From an uncultured Helicobacter sp. (GTDB taxonomy: Bacteria; Campylobacterota; Campylobacteria; Campylobacterales; Helicobacteraceae): a stretch of DNA of 52,462 bases. The DNA is taken from positions 1 to 52,462 of the forward strand of contig CAMWUR010000007.1 of the NCBI GenBank assembly GCA_947177485.1. The letters run 5' to 3'. A program made the position numbers and the translations under genes. The notes beneath the pieces are model-generated. The model made no database searches and had not been told where the DNA came from. It worked only from the letters and a program-made list of their open reading frames with translations. Numbering within the stretch: the first letter of the stretch is position 1; every line of letters begins with the position of its first letter. Shown piece after piece: positions 41,503-49,073 of the stretch.

Positions 41503-42441
41503 TTGCAAAACTCGCCTATTTTTAGCATTATCACGTCAACATTTAACCGCTGTCATACATTGCATCGCGTCTATGCGAGCCTTGCGACACAAACATATAC
41601 TCGTTTTGAATGGATTGTGGTCGATGATGGCAGCACAGACAACACGCGCGAACAGATTGCACAATGGCAAGAAGAGGCGCATTTTTGTATACATTATATC
41701 TACAAAGAAAATGGCGGCAAAACGAGCGCACTCATATTGGCGATTCCAAAAGTGGTGGGCGAACTCATTCTCATCGCCGATTCAGACGATGCGTTTTTGC
41801 CACAAAGCCTCGAGGTTTTTCATACCGCTTGGCAAGCGCTCTCACCCGAACAAAAGCAGCATTGTAATGGAATCTATGCGCTGTGTCAGACACAAAAGGG
41901 CGCACATGTGGGCGAAAACTATGCAAGCGAGGGCATATTTGACCCTAAGCGATTCCATTTTGGCGGCGAGATTGGGCGCGTTGGCGAGAATTGGTTTGCG
42001 ATGAATGCGGCGATGATGCGCAAACATTTTGTGCTATCCGAATCAGAACAGCAATTAGGATTTATTCCCGAAAGCCATTTTTGGAATAAAATCATTCTGC
42101 AAGAACGTCCTTTTGGTGTGCGACTGAACCAACGATTGCGCATCTACTACACCAATGAAGAAGAGCCGTCATTGAGTGTCGGAATCCGACAAAAGGCGGC
42201 TTTGGGCTTTTGGTTTGAATCGCGCGATGTCCTCAACCACGATGCCCTGCTACTATGGCGCTATCCGCGCTTTTTGGGCAAACATTTGCTCAAATACATT
42301 CTGTTTGTGCAATATCTTGGGCGCGGTTTTTGTCGCGGATTCTGTGAGCTAGACAGCCTGCCTGTGCGGCTTATGTTCGCACTCTGCTATCCGCTTGGAT
42401 TCGTCTTGCGTAAACATTATTTTGGCAAAGGAACAGCATGA
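41503..42441 (+). CDS. Family 2 glycosyltransferase
   Basis: GT-A fold: FSIITSTFNRCHTLHRVYASL at the N-terminus, FEWIVVDDGSTDNTREQI for nucleotide-sugar binding, and ADSDDAFLP for the DxD motif. C-terminal basic/hydrophobic segments suggest membrane association. Start is TTG 41503, 1 nt after the lipoprotein stop, with no strong ribosome site, so translation may be coupled or weak. Likely acts in surface glycan synthesis; no partner transferases adjoin. The end overlaps the next ORF (ATGA). Confidence 0.85.
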   Translation: MQNSPIFSIITSTFNRCHTLHRVYASLATQTYTRFEWIVVDDGSTDNTREQIAQWQEEAHFCIHYIYKENGGKTSALILAIPKVVGELILIADSDDAFLPQSLEVFHTAWQALSPEQKQHCNGIYALCQTQKGAHVGENYASEGIFDPKRFHFGGEIGRVGENWFAMNAAMMRKHFVLSESEQQLGFIPESHFWNKIILQERPFGVRLNQRLRIYYTNEEEPSLSVGIRQKAALGFWFESRDVLNHDALLLWRYPRFLGKHLLKYILFVQYLGRGFCRGFCELDSLPVRLMFALCYPLGFVLRKHYFGKGTA

Positions 42442-42686
42442 GCAGTATCATCAATTACGACAAAACAACACCGATTGACGGAGAAGTCAAAGATAAATAT
42501 TTACTAAAACTAAGCGTCAAGGCAGAAAAAATCATCGGCTACACGCTCGTTGCACACAACGAACGTGGCGGAATCCGATATAGTATTGTGCTCATTCATG
42601 AGGGTGGCAAGGTCGTCCTCGAAACTTTTAGCGATGAGGACAAAGCACAAGAAATGTTTGCAAACCTGCAAGCAGGGCTTGCCTAG
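42438..42686 (+). CDS. Hypothetical protein, 82 residues
   Basis: Starts at ATG 42438 overlapping the glycosyltransferase stop. Soluble, mixed alpha/beta (YLLKLSVKAEKIIGYTLVAH; SIVLIHEGGKVVLETFSDED). No family recognised. Its stop overlaps the stop of the convergent DUF2325 gene by 4 nt. Confidence 0.6.
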   Translation: MSSIINYDKTTPIDGEVKDKYLLKLSVKAEKIIGYTLVAHNERGGIRYSIVLIHEGGKVVLETFSDEDKAQEMFANLQAGLA

Positions 42687-43003
42687 CGATTCTGACATTC
42701 TTTGTCGCAACCCTCACATTGCGTTCCAAAGACTTTGCAAAACTCTCCATACACGCAGCTTGCGCTTCGTTTCGAGCAGATTGTCGGAATGTTGCGCTTT
42801 TTTGCCTCTGTGCGAAACTTTTTCATGGTATTATGATTGAGAAAATTTGTGAGCAAAATCAGGCACGATGTGCTTTGCGGAATCTTTTTATGATTGATAC
42901 TCTCTTTGCGCGCGTCCCAATGCGTAATCAGTTCGCAACCCAAAGAATGCAAAACAGCCTTAATCGGGACGATTTCGTCCCCACCAATCACAAGAACAGA
43001 CAT
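42683..43003 (-). CDS. DUF2325 family protein with Cys-rich tail
   Basis: 106 residues from ATG 43003 (MSVLVIGGDEIVPIKAVLHSLG), chosen for AAGGAGATTTG just upstream. The Rossmann-like first half and TSCLILLTNFLNH... match DUF2325. The tail has seven Cys (CSKRSASC, EFCKVFGTQC, EGCDKEC), which suggests metal binding or a redox role. Function unknown. A strong promoter and a Fur-like palindrome lie upstream. Confidence 0.78.
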   Translation of the reverse strand: MSVLVIGGDEIVPIKAVLHSLGCELITHWDARKESINHKKIPQSTSCLILLTNFLNHNTMKKFRTEAKKRNIPTICSKRSASCVYGEFCKVFGTQCEGCDKECQNR

Positions 43004-43025
43004 CAAATCTCCTTTGATAAAATAG

Positions 43026-43039
43026 ATAACAATTCTTAT
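43026..43039 (-). promoter_or_regulatory. Fur-box-like palindrome
   Basis: ATAAGAATTGTTAT on the minus strand is palindromic at 12 of 14 positions and lies between the -10 box and the ribosome site of the DUF2325 gene, where a repressor such as Fur could act. Resemblance only. Confidence 0.3.
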
Positions 43040-43066
43040 TATATTATTTTCTGCCATTTTTGTCAA
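43038..43066 (-). promoter_or_regulatory. Consensus sigma-70 promoter for the DUF2325 gene
   Basis: On the minus strand TTGACA (43066-43061), exactly 17 nt, then TATAAT (43043-43038). A perfect consensus pair is rare in Campylobacterota, where -35 is usually weak. Confidence 0.85.
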
Positions 43067-43097
43067 TAGGACCTAGTCTTATTTTTTAACGCTCGAT

Positions 43098-43140
43098 GAT
43101 GTCGATTGCCACGCTCGCACGTTGTGCTCGCTCGCAATGA
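43098..43140. repeat. Family A half-copy
   Basis: Right half only: GATGTCGATTGCCACGCTCG... to CTCGCTCGCAATGA. It is followed within 10 nt by a family B copy. Confidence 0.65.
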
Positions 43141-43149
43141 TGGGTGATT

Positions 43150-43223
43150 GTCATTCTGAAACCTTTAGGCTGAAGAATCTCAAAAGATTGAGAATCATGA
43201 GATGTTTCGCTACGCTCAACATG
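43150..43223. repeat. Family B repeat (copy 3)
   Basis: GTCATTCTGAAACCTTTAGG... to ...ATGAGATGTTTCGCTACGC TCAACATGA. Immediately followed by a family C short copy (43227). Confidence 0.8.
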
Positions 43224-43226
43224 AAT

Positions 43227-43252
43227 GGAGGTGCGACTTGAGTCGTATCTCC
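43227..43252. repeat. Family C repeat (short copy)
   Basis: GGAGGTGCGACTTGAGTCGTATCTCC: a single compact palindrome, i.e. one arm of the longer family C units. The remainder of the 43067-43467 gap (43253-43388) shows nothing I can name. Confidence 0.7.
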
Positions 43253-43388
43253 AAATCGACCCATGCAGAATCCAACACAAAATCCAATGCCTCCGCCCAC
43301 AACATGGCATGATATAGCTCGATTCTCGTTTGCCCCGACAAACAATATATATATGTATTTCTTAAAAATTTAAGGAATATATCAGGTT

Positions 43389-43394
43389 TATACT
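43389..43394 (+). promoter_or_regulatory. -10 box for the 95-residue secreted protein
   Basis: TATACT, about 74 nt upstream of the ATG at 43468. No -35 visible. The leader is long and contains no good Shine-Dalgarno next to the ATG. Confidence 0.35.
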
Positions 43395-43467
43395 GCTAGA
43401 ATACCAACTGCCTAGGGACGCTCGCAGGGGCTACCGAAAGCCAGATTTTTTATTTAAATGAGCAGAA

Positions 43468-43755
43468 ATGCGTCAGTTTATTATCAGTGTAGCGGCAGCA
43501 GCCGTCGTTGGAGGAACAGCTTTTGCTGCAGATTCTCTTGAGAACACAGACCTCTTGTCCATAGCAAGTGCTGGTGCGGTTACAGAACAAAGCGAAGGGG
43601 CAAGGCTCCTTAGCGCAGACGAGGAAAGCAACATCGTTGGTGGGTATTATAAAATCAACTATGCCTATGCAGCGAATATGCGCAACCTCTACTACCACCG
43701 ACAAGCCCTCAAAGAAGGGCGACCAACGATTTACATTCCTTATTATCGGCGCTAA
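43468..43755 (+). CDS. Small secreted Tyr-rich protein with double-glycine motif
   Basis: 95 residues. The N-terminus is a Sec signal peptide (MRQFIISVAAAAVVGGTAFA, cleavage after AFA). In the mature part LLSADEESNIVGG (about residues 47-59) matches the double-glycine leader pattern LSxxExxxIxGG of class II bacteriocins and related peptides; it is followed by a basic, Tyr-rich 36-residue tail (YYKINYAYAANMRNLYYH...). Combining a Sec signal with a GG motif is unusual. No C39 peptidase/ABC exporter is in this window. No ribosome site is obvious. The EF-hand gene follows after 57 nt with a small GC hairpin between. Function unknown. Confidence 0.6.
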   Translation: MRQFIISVAAAAVVGGTAFAADSLENTDLLSIASAGAVTEQSEGARLLSADEESNIVGGYYKINYAYAANMRNLYYHRQALKEGRPTIYIPYYRR

Positions 43756-43812
43756 GCGGGGACACCCGCCCGCTAGGGGGATAAGAGGCAAAATACACAC
43801 AAAGGAAACCCC

Positions 43813-45030
43813 ATGATAATGTCTCAATACAGCCTGCTGAATGGCACCGTGTTTTCGGCAATGCAAGCAACAGTGCAAAACCGCGACACGAGCGCATTGG
43901 CAAACGAAGAGGAACAAGACAGGCTGCGCGGGCTAAGCGGCGCGAGCGCGTTGCGGCAGAACAATGCGTTTCTTGTGAATGATAGCAATATCATCGCTTC
44001 AGGCACCACACAGGTGATGTTCAATGACCCAAAAAGTGGCGCACGCGTTAGCCTAAGCCTCTCGCAAGAAAATTTTGCAAAGCTGCAAGCGCATTTTAGC
44101 TCGAGCGATTTCTACCAACGGCAAGACGGCGTTGTGCGGCTCAATGGCAATGCCGAAGCCTTTGTGGGCGGTTGGTTTGGCGATGTTGCCTATCGTCAAA
44201 ACTATCTCGCCGCAGATTCTGACAAAAATGGTCGGATTAGCGACACAGAAACGAAAAACCTCAAAAATTCCCTTTTTAGCACGGGGCAATTTGCGCTTGA
44301 TGGTAGCGCCGATATTGAGCTCGCCATTAGCGGCTATGCGTCTTTTGATGCGCGCTTTGATAGCAACAAGCCCATGACGATTGAAGACGCGCTGAATGTG
44401 ATGATTCAAAAAGACAAGAATCTTGACGGCAAGCTCGAGCGGCTGGGCGAATATGAGACAGAGAGCGAGGCAATTGCCAATGTAGATATTCGAATCCAAA
44501 GTGCCATTGCAGGCGCACAGGGTGTGAGCCAAGAATCAGAAGCTGAAGACTATGGAATGCAGGCTATCTCGGCTGGTTTTGATTTGATGCGCATGGTTAT
44601 CGAGCATTTTGCCCGAGCAGCAGAATCGGTTACCGAAATGCAAAAAAAGGCATTGGAACAAGCGCAACAAACACAAGAAGCCATGCGCAAATTGCAGCAG
44701 CAAGACGGCAACCTCGCCGCCCTAAGCCCCGAGGAACGAAGCGCGCTAGGCAGCAGCAGTGTTGTTGCAAACAAAAAAGAGGATGAAAAGCTCGATACAG
44801 ACGAGCTCGCAAAGCTGCAAGAAGAGGTGGATAGCAACACATTGCAAACACTTTCAGACGTCACAGGCATTGAAGTGCAGGATTTGCAGAAAATCATTAC
44901 AAGTTCGCTAGACAAGCGCGACACAGAGAAACCGCTCACAGAGCTTGACAAAGAGCTTAAGAGTGTGATTGATGCCATCAAAGGCGAAGTCGCCGACAAC
45001 AATGTCGAATTATTTAGTGCAAGAGCATAG
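43813..45030 (+). CDS. EF-hand-containing protein with coiled-coil C-terminus
   Basis: 405 residues, no signal peptide. A calcium-binding EF-hand loop is clear: DSDKNGRISDTE (about 138-149). A second, weaker one follows: DKNLDGKLERLGE (about 195-207). The C-terminal half (about 235-400) is Gln/Glu/Lys-rich and helical, likely coiled coil. The N-terminal Asn/Ser/Ala-rich segment looks like a surface or secreted protein. No enzyme motif. Start ATG 43813 behind AAAGGAAA. I cannot name the family. Confidence 0.65.
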   Translation: MIMSQYSLLNGTVFSAMQATVQNRDTSALANEEEQDRLRGLSGASALRQNNAFLVNDSNIIASGTTQVMFNDPKSGARVSLSLSQENFAKLQAHFSSSDFYQRQDGVVRLNGNAEAFVGGWFGDVAYRQNYLAADSDKNGRISDTETKNLKNSLFSTGQFALDGSADIELAISGYASFDARFDSNKPMTIEDALNVMIQKDKNLDGKLERLGEYETESEAIANVDIRIQSAIAGAQGVSQESEAEDYGMQAISAGFDLMRMVIEHFARAAESVTEMQKKALEQAQQTQEAMRKLQQQDGNLAALSPEERSALGSSSVVANKKEDEKLDTDELAKLQEEVDSNTLQTLSDVTGIEVQDLQKIITSSLDKRDTEKPLTELDKELKSVIDAIKGEVADNNVELFSARA

Positions 45031-45079
45031 TTGATTGCTTCGGCTGCACGCAGCCTCGCAACAACAAGATAGAAACAAT

Positions 45080-45137
45080 GGAGGTGCGGTTTCAACCGCA
45101 CATATCAAATCATGCGTGCGACTAAAGTCGCACCTCC
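45080..45137. repeat. Family C repeat (copy 4)
   Basis: GGAGGTGCGGTTTCAACCGC at left, GCGACTAAAGTCGCACCTCC at right. A family A left-end fragment (GATTGCTTCGGCTGC..CCTCGCAAC) precedes it at 45030-45065. Confidence 0.8.
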
Positions 45138-45146
45138 GATGTTTAC

Positions 45147-45242
45147 GTTATTGCGAGTGTCCATTAAACCTCGTGGCAATCCAACATGCCGAGCATTCAA
45201 AGAAGGTTGATTGCCACGCTTGCACCACTCGCTCGCAATGAC
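45147..45242. repeat. Family A repeat (copy 5)
   Basis: GTTATTGCGAG... to ...CGCTCGCAATGAC with CGTGGCAATCC / GGTTGATTGCCACG inside. Confidence 0.8.
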
Positions 45243-45273
45243 ACTAGAATCATTCGCAATTCCGCATATTTTT

Positions 45274-45340
45274 GGAGGTGCGACTTTAGTCGCACTTGGT
45301 GAGACAATTCTAACACAATGTGCAGTTAAACCGCACCTCC
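45274..45340. repeat. Family C repeat (copy 5)
   Basis: GGAGGTGCGACTTTAGTCGC at left and GCAGTTAAACCGCACCTCC at right. Just after it (45358-45380) lies a fragment of family D (CATAGACGCAGCGCTGTGG). Confidence 0.8.
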
Positions 45341-45440
45341 AATTCTGCTATTGCTCATCACATAGACGCAGCGCTGTGGACTATTGACATATACAAGCGT
45401 AGCATACATTTAAAAAGCGTGCAGGAGTTTGGGGAATTGT

Positions 45441-45492
45441 TAAGGGGGGGGATAAGGGGGCTACTTCGCAATTAAGCCCCCTGTCCCCCTTA
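45441..45492. repeat. G-rich/C-rich hairpin with 8-G run
   Basis: Left arm TAAGGGGGGGGATAAGGGGG (45441-45460, 8 G at 45444-45451), right arm AAGCCCCCTGTCCCCCTTA (45474-45492). Strong stem of about 19 bp, loop about 11 nt. No T-run follows. Could block transcription but lies far (over 370 nt) from both flanking genes. Confidence 0.65.
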
Positions 45493-45534
45493 GCAAAAAA
45501 GAAAGAGAAACGAATCTTAAAAAAATGACAATTT

Positions 45535-45611
45535 GTCATTCTAAAGCCTTTAGGCTGAAGAATCTCAAAGTCTTAAAATCCGCAGAGATGTTTCGCTTCG
45601 CTCAACATGAC
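45535..45611. repeat. Family B repeat (copy 4)
   Basis: GTCATTCTAAAGCCTTTAGG... to ...GAGATGTTTCGCTTCGC and CTCAACATGAC. A half family A (GTCATTGCGAGCGAGC) begins at 45623. In the 833-nt gap 45031-45863 nearly everything up to 45660 is repeat; 45660-45840 shows no recognisable element. Confidence 0.8.
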
Positions 45612-45863
45612 AAGATTCCATGTGTCATTGCGAGCGAGCACGATATACAAGCTCGGCGATTCCGCTAATATGCCGACAACATGCACCACACATTGTGCAT
45701 GGAAATCGCCCCGCTTCTTGCGCCATCTCGCCTCCTTTTTGCAGCAAAGCAAAATTCTACCCCCTCCCCCACTCGCTTAAAAAATGCTGAAAAATTGGGA
45801 ATCATTGCGCGTTACTTTTGGTTTGGTAAAAATCGATAGACTGCGTGTGCAAAAGGAGAAATA

Positions 45864-46955
45864 ATGAAACAAATCACGATTCTATGCGCCGCTTTCCTAC
45901 TGCTTGCTGTTGCATACTCACTCACAAACAGCACGGCAAGCAAAGATGCGGCGACTCAATTCAAATCGGAGGACACGATGCACACAAAAGAAATCTATCT
46001 TGCAGGCGGCTGCTTTTGGGGAGTCGAGAAATACTTTAGTTCCATCAAGGGCGTGATGACAACTGATGTCGGCTATGCGAACGGGCACACGCAAAATCCG
46101 CGCTACGAAGATGTCGTCTATCGCAACACAAACCACGCCGAGACAGTGCGTGTCGTTTATGACCCCACGATTGTGAGCCTACCCTTTATCCTCGAGATGT
46201 ATTATAAAATCATCGACCCGACATCGCTGAATCGGCAAGGAAACGATAAAGGGACGCAATATCGCACCGGGATTTATTATGTTGATAGTCAAGATAAGGA
46301 CATTGCGCAACGTTCGCTTGAGCAGCTCGCCCAAAACTATGCGGGGCAAAAAATTATGATTGAGCTCAAGCCTTTGGAACATTATTATAAAGCTGAAGAA
46401 TACCACCAAAAATATCTCGACAAGAATCCAGACGGCTATTGTCATATTGGCAAAGACAAATTTGCATTGGCAGAAAAGGCGACAGATTCGAGCTTGGCGC
46501 ATATTTGGAAAAAGGATTATCAAGCGCCTAGCGATACAGAATTGCGCAAGAATCTCACTGATTTACAATACCATGTTACACAGAAAAATGGCACGGAACC
46601 CGCTTTTAGGAATGAATATTGGGATAACCACAAAAAAGGAATCTATGTCGACATCACCACAGGCGAGCCGCTATTTTCGTCAAAAGACAAGTTCGATTCA
46701 GGCACTGGCTGGCCTAGCTTCACCCAACCCATTGCGGGCACGCGCCTGCAAGAGCACACCGACAAGAGCTTTGGCATGATTCGCACAGAGGTGCGTAGCC
46801 ACGCAGGCAACGCGCATTTGGGGCATTTGTTTGACGACGGACCCAAAGAGGCGGGTGGTATGCGCTATTGCATCAACAGCGCATCGCTGCGGTTTATCCC
46901 CAAAGAGGAGATGGAAAAAGAGGGCTATGGGCATTTGCTGCACTTGGTTGACTAG
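45864..46955 (+). CDS. msrAB: Periplasmic peptide methionine sulfoxide reductase MsrA-MsrB fusion
   Basis: Repairs methionine S- and R-sulfoxide in exported proteins. N-terminal hydrophobic signal (about 3-20), then MsrA with [11 protein letters not shown] (Cys50), [16 protein letters not shown] and YRTGIYY; a linker; then MsrB starting near 225 with [46 protein letters not shown] and the catalytic Cys336 in [14 protein letters not shown]. The zinc CxxC pairs of many MsrB are absent. AAGGAG precedes the ATG. A stand-alone gene flanked by repeats. Confidence 0.95.
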   Translation: MKQITILCAAFLLLAVAYSLTNSTASKDAATQFKSEDTMHTKEIYLAGGCFWGVEKYFSSIKGVMTTDVGYANGHTQNPRYEDVVYRNTNHAETVRVVYDPTIVSLPFILEMYYKIIDPTSLNRQGNDKGTQYRTGIYYVDSQDKDIAQRSLEQLAQNYAGQKIMIELKPLEHYYKAEEYHQKYLDKNPDGYCHIGKDKFALAEKATDSSLAHIWKKDYQAPSDTELRKNLTDLQYHVTQKNGTEPAFRNEYWDNHKKGIYVDITTGEPLFSSKDKFDSGTGWPSFTQPIAGTRLQEHTDKSFGMIRTEVRSHAGNAHLGHLFDDGPKEAGGMRYCINSASLRFIPKEEMEKEGYGHLLHLVD

Positions 46956-47078
46956 CGCAAATCCCGCGCAAGGGCGGAATCACCATTGCAAGATTCCCGT
47001 GTGCTCGCTCTGCAAAATCGCCTTGACATTGAGCGCGCGCATGCTAGTGTAGCGCGCAAACACATTGGCAATGTTTTC

Positions 47079-47189
47079 GTCATTGCGAGCGAGCAAAGCG
47101 AACGTGGCAATCAATATTGTTTGCTTACCCCACCTCGTGGCATCAAACGTATCAAGATTCCATGACGTTGGATTGCTACGTGGGGGTGC
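47079..47189. repeat. Family A repeat (diverged copy)
   Basis: GTCATTGCGAGCGAGCAAAG, then CGTGGCAATC, then GTTGGATTGCTACGTG. The right end runs up to the stop codon of the downstream minus-strand methyltransferase gene and is degraded there (GCTCATTTCGCG). Confidence 0.6.
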
Positions 47190-48050
47190 TCATTTCGCGA
47201 GCGCAACGCTGATTCCATCGCCAATAGGCACAATCGGAATCTGCGACTTGGCGGCAAAGGCATCGACAGCCTTTTTGACGCCATCATAGGTGCTGAAGTA
47301 GTCATCGACAATGAGGATTCCGCCGGGAACAAGGCGCGGATAGAAAAACGCGAGCCCGGCAAGGATTGGGTCATAGAGGTCGGTGTCGAGCCGCACGAAG
47401 CAAAAGCGCGAATCCTCGAGCCCGCGCGCCGTGTCGGGAAACCAGCCCTTGCGCACCACGCATTGCTCTTTGTGTGGCATTTTGGAAAGCACGAGTTCCA
47501 CAGACGTGTTGGCAAAATGCCCCGCGCCCATGCCCTGCACAAGCGCGCTTTCGGCGCGCAAGTCTGCTGCCGCGAAGCCCTCGAATGTGTCGAAAAGATA
47601 GAGTTTTTTGGTCGGGAAATGCGCGTTGATGTGCCGCGCAAAGTCGCCGCGATAGACGCCGACTTCGGCGCAATCGCCACTAAGGGCGCGCTCTTTTGCG
47701 AGCATTGCGAAGTTTTGCAAGAAGTTTTGAAGCGAGGCGAGGTAGGTCGCGACATAGCTATCATCGATTCTGTGCGGCGCGATGCCCATCTCGGTGAGCT
47801 GTGCGCGAATCTCGCTTGCACCTGCTAGGGTCGCGATGACGACTTTGTCGAAGTTGTGCTCGAGGATTGCGCTAGGCGGCAAGACATCAAAGCCTAATCT
47901 GCCCCCCCCCCCGCCGCACTCGAGCGTGAGGGTCGTATTTTGCTTGTTTGGGTCGTTGTCTGCGAAAAAGAGGATTGTATCGCCCTTTTGCAGGCAATCG
48001 TACGCGAATCGGCGAGAAGACATCGCCGCGCCGAAGAGAATGAGGTTCAT
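47190..48050 (-). CDS. TylF/macrocin-O-methyltransferase-like protein with phase-variable Gly tract
   Basis: 286 residues in two parts. Residues 1-100 are a small Rossmann-like domain (MNLILFGAAMSSRRFAYDCL, FFADNDPNKQ, FDKVVIATLAGASEIRAQL). From about 105 comes a TylF-family SAM methyltransferase: GDCAEVGVYRGDFARHIN (motif I), KKLYLFDTFEGFAA, RKGWFPDT, FVRLDTDLYDP, LVPGGILIVDDY. Such proteins usually modify sugars of surface glycans. Gly residues at about 46-50 are encoded by GGC plus an 11-G run, in frame here (ON); gain or loss of one G would truncate the protein. ATG 48050 has AAGGAG upstream. Confidence 0.82.
   Translation of the reverse strand: MNLILFGAAMSSRRFAYDCLQKGDTILFFADNDPNKQNTTLTLECGGGGGRLGFDVLPPSAILEHNFDKVVIATLAGASEIRAQLTEMGIAPHRIDDSYVATYLASLQNFLQNFAMLAKERALSGDCAEVGVYRGDFARHINAHFPTKKLYLFDTFEGFAAADLRAESALVQGMGAGHFANTSVELVLSKMPHKEQCVVRKGWFPDTARGLEDSRFCFVRLDTDLYDPILAGLAFFYPRLVPGGILIVDDYFSTYDGVKKAVDAFAAKSQIPIVPIGDGISVALAK
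47902..47912 (-). repeat. 11-nt G tract inside the methyltransferase gene (contingency tract)
   Basis: Eleven C on the plus strand, read as G on the coding strand, giving GGGG within the N-terminal domain. The current length keeps the frame open. Runs this long are well known slipped-strand phase-variation tracts in Helicobacter and Campylobacter. Confidence 0.85.
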
Positions 48051-48322
48051 GGATGCTCCTTAAGGTTTAGAATTGTTGGGGATTTGGCTTGCTATTTATT
48101 TGGTAATGATAGCGAAATATTTTTGAGGTGGGGCTTAAATTGTAAGCAATTATTTGATTTTTGATTTTGCAGAACAAAGAATATTTAAATTTTTTGGAGG
48201 TGTGGCTTTAGGAGCGCTTTGTTTGATTGACTTATAAGAATTTTGTCGATGCGGGCGATGATTTTATGGGTGATTCTTGGGGCATTTTGGTTGTCATATA
48301 TCATATTCAATCTTTCATGCTT
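48051..48322. other. AT-rich non-coding stretch
   Basis: No ORF of note. A degenerate family C arm lies at 48196-48216 (GGAGGTGTGGCTTTAGGAGCG). The shift from ordinary composition to AT-rich DNA occurs here and marks the left boundary of the block carrying the LysE-type and McrBC genes. Confidence 0.5.
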
Positions 48323-48937
48323 TTAGGCATTTGCAAACTCCCCATAAAGACTGCTGACGAGGTATAAAACAAAACCAATAAAAACCAAAGCGCAAACAAA
48401 ATCTATTTTTTTAGAATGTTTCAGGTATACATTTTTGATATGTGCATTTGAAAACAAGAGAGCCACTAGCAAAAAATATAAAAAACTTTCTGCTACCAAA
48501 AGACAAACGAGAAAGCCGAGAGTGAAGAAATCATAAGCAAAATTCAAACTTGAAAAAATGCTACTAAAATAGAATATAGCCTTAATATTGCCGATGTTTG
48601 TTATAAAACCCATCATGAAAGGTTTATCTGTATAGCTCAAATTTTCAAAATTTTCTTTTTGATTCAAGTTTTTTAAAAGCAAGAAAGCCAAGTAGAGTAG
48701 ATAAGACGCACCCAAAAAAGTCAATAGAGTTTTCATGAGCGGAAAAACATCAAAAACAATCTTTAAGCCGCCTAGAGACAAAACAATCCAGATAAAAACA
48801 GCCAAAGAAATCCCAAAAACAACCGATAATGCTTTTTTAAAATCTGCCTTCAGGGCATACGAGCTTACGATAAAAAAATCGGGACCAGGAAGCAATAGGG
48901 CAAAAAGGTGAATCAGTAGGATAAGTAAGAAGTCCAC
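48323..48937 (-). CDS. LysE/RhtB-family amino acid exporter
   Basis: 204 residues with six membrane segments. The N-terminal FALLLPGPDFFIVSSYAL is the LysE signature (PGP), followed by GISLAVFIWIVLSLGGL. The middle loop FMMGFITNIGNIKAIFYFSSIF matches the N-P/K-A-x-x-F motif (N-I-K-A-I-F). Substrate unknown. Start GTG 48937 with AAGGGA upstream. Its codon use is AT-rich compared with genes left of 48 kb. Confidence 0.85.
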   Translation of the reverse strand: MDFLLILLIHLFALLLPGPDFFIVSSYALKADFKKALSVVFGISLAVFIWIVLSLGGLKIVFDVFPLMKTLLTFLGASYLLYLAFLLLKNLNQKENFENLSYTDKPFMMGFITNIGNIKAIFYFSSIFSSLNFAYDFFTLGFLVCLLVAESFLYFLLVALLFSNAHIKNVYLKHSKKIDFVCALVFIGFVLYLVSSLYGEFANA

Positions 48938-49073
48938 GTTTGGTCCCTTGTTTATAATGATAAAAGTTTTTTCATTCTATCTTTTGTACTTATGAATGCT
49001 TTATGAGATGAGTGGTATAGCTTGACATACAATGCAACGCTACGCCAAAGAAGATGTGTTTCATGGTTACTCC

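Noticed and set aside
43751-43774. GC-rich hairpin GCGGG-GACA-CCCGC after the 95-residue gene as terminator
   Set aside because: Stem is only 5 bp and is followed by purines, not T; read-through into the EF-hand gene is more likely.
40055-45863. CRISPR array in the repeat-rich zone
   Set aside because: Repeats are not evenly spaced, belong to several palindromic families and have no unique equal-length spacers; no cas genes.
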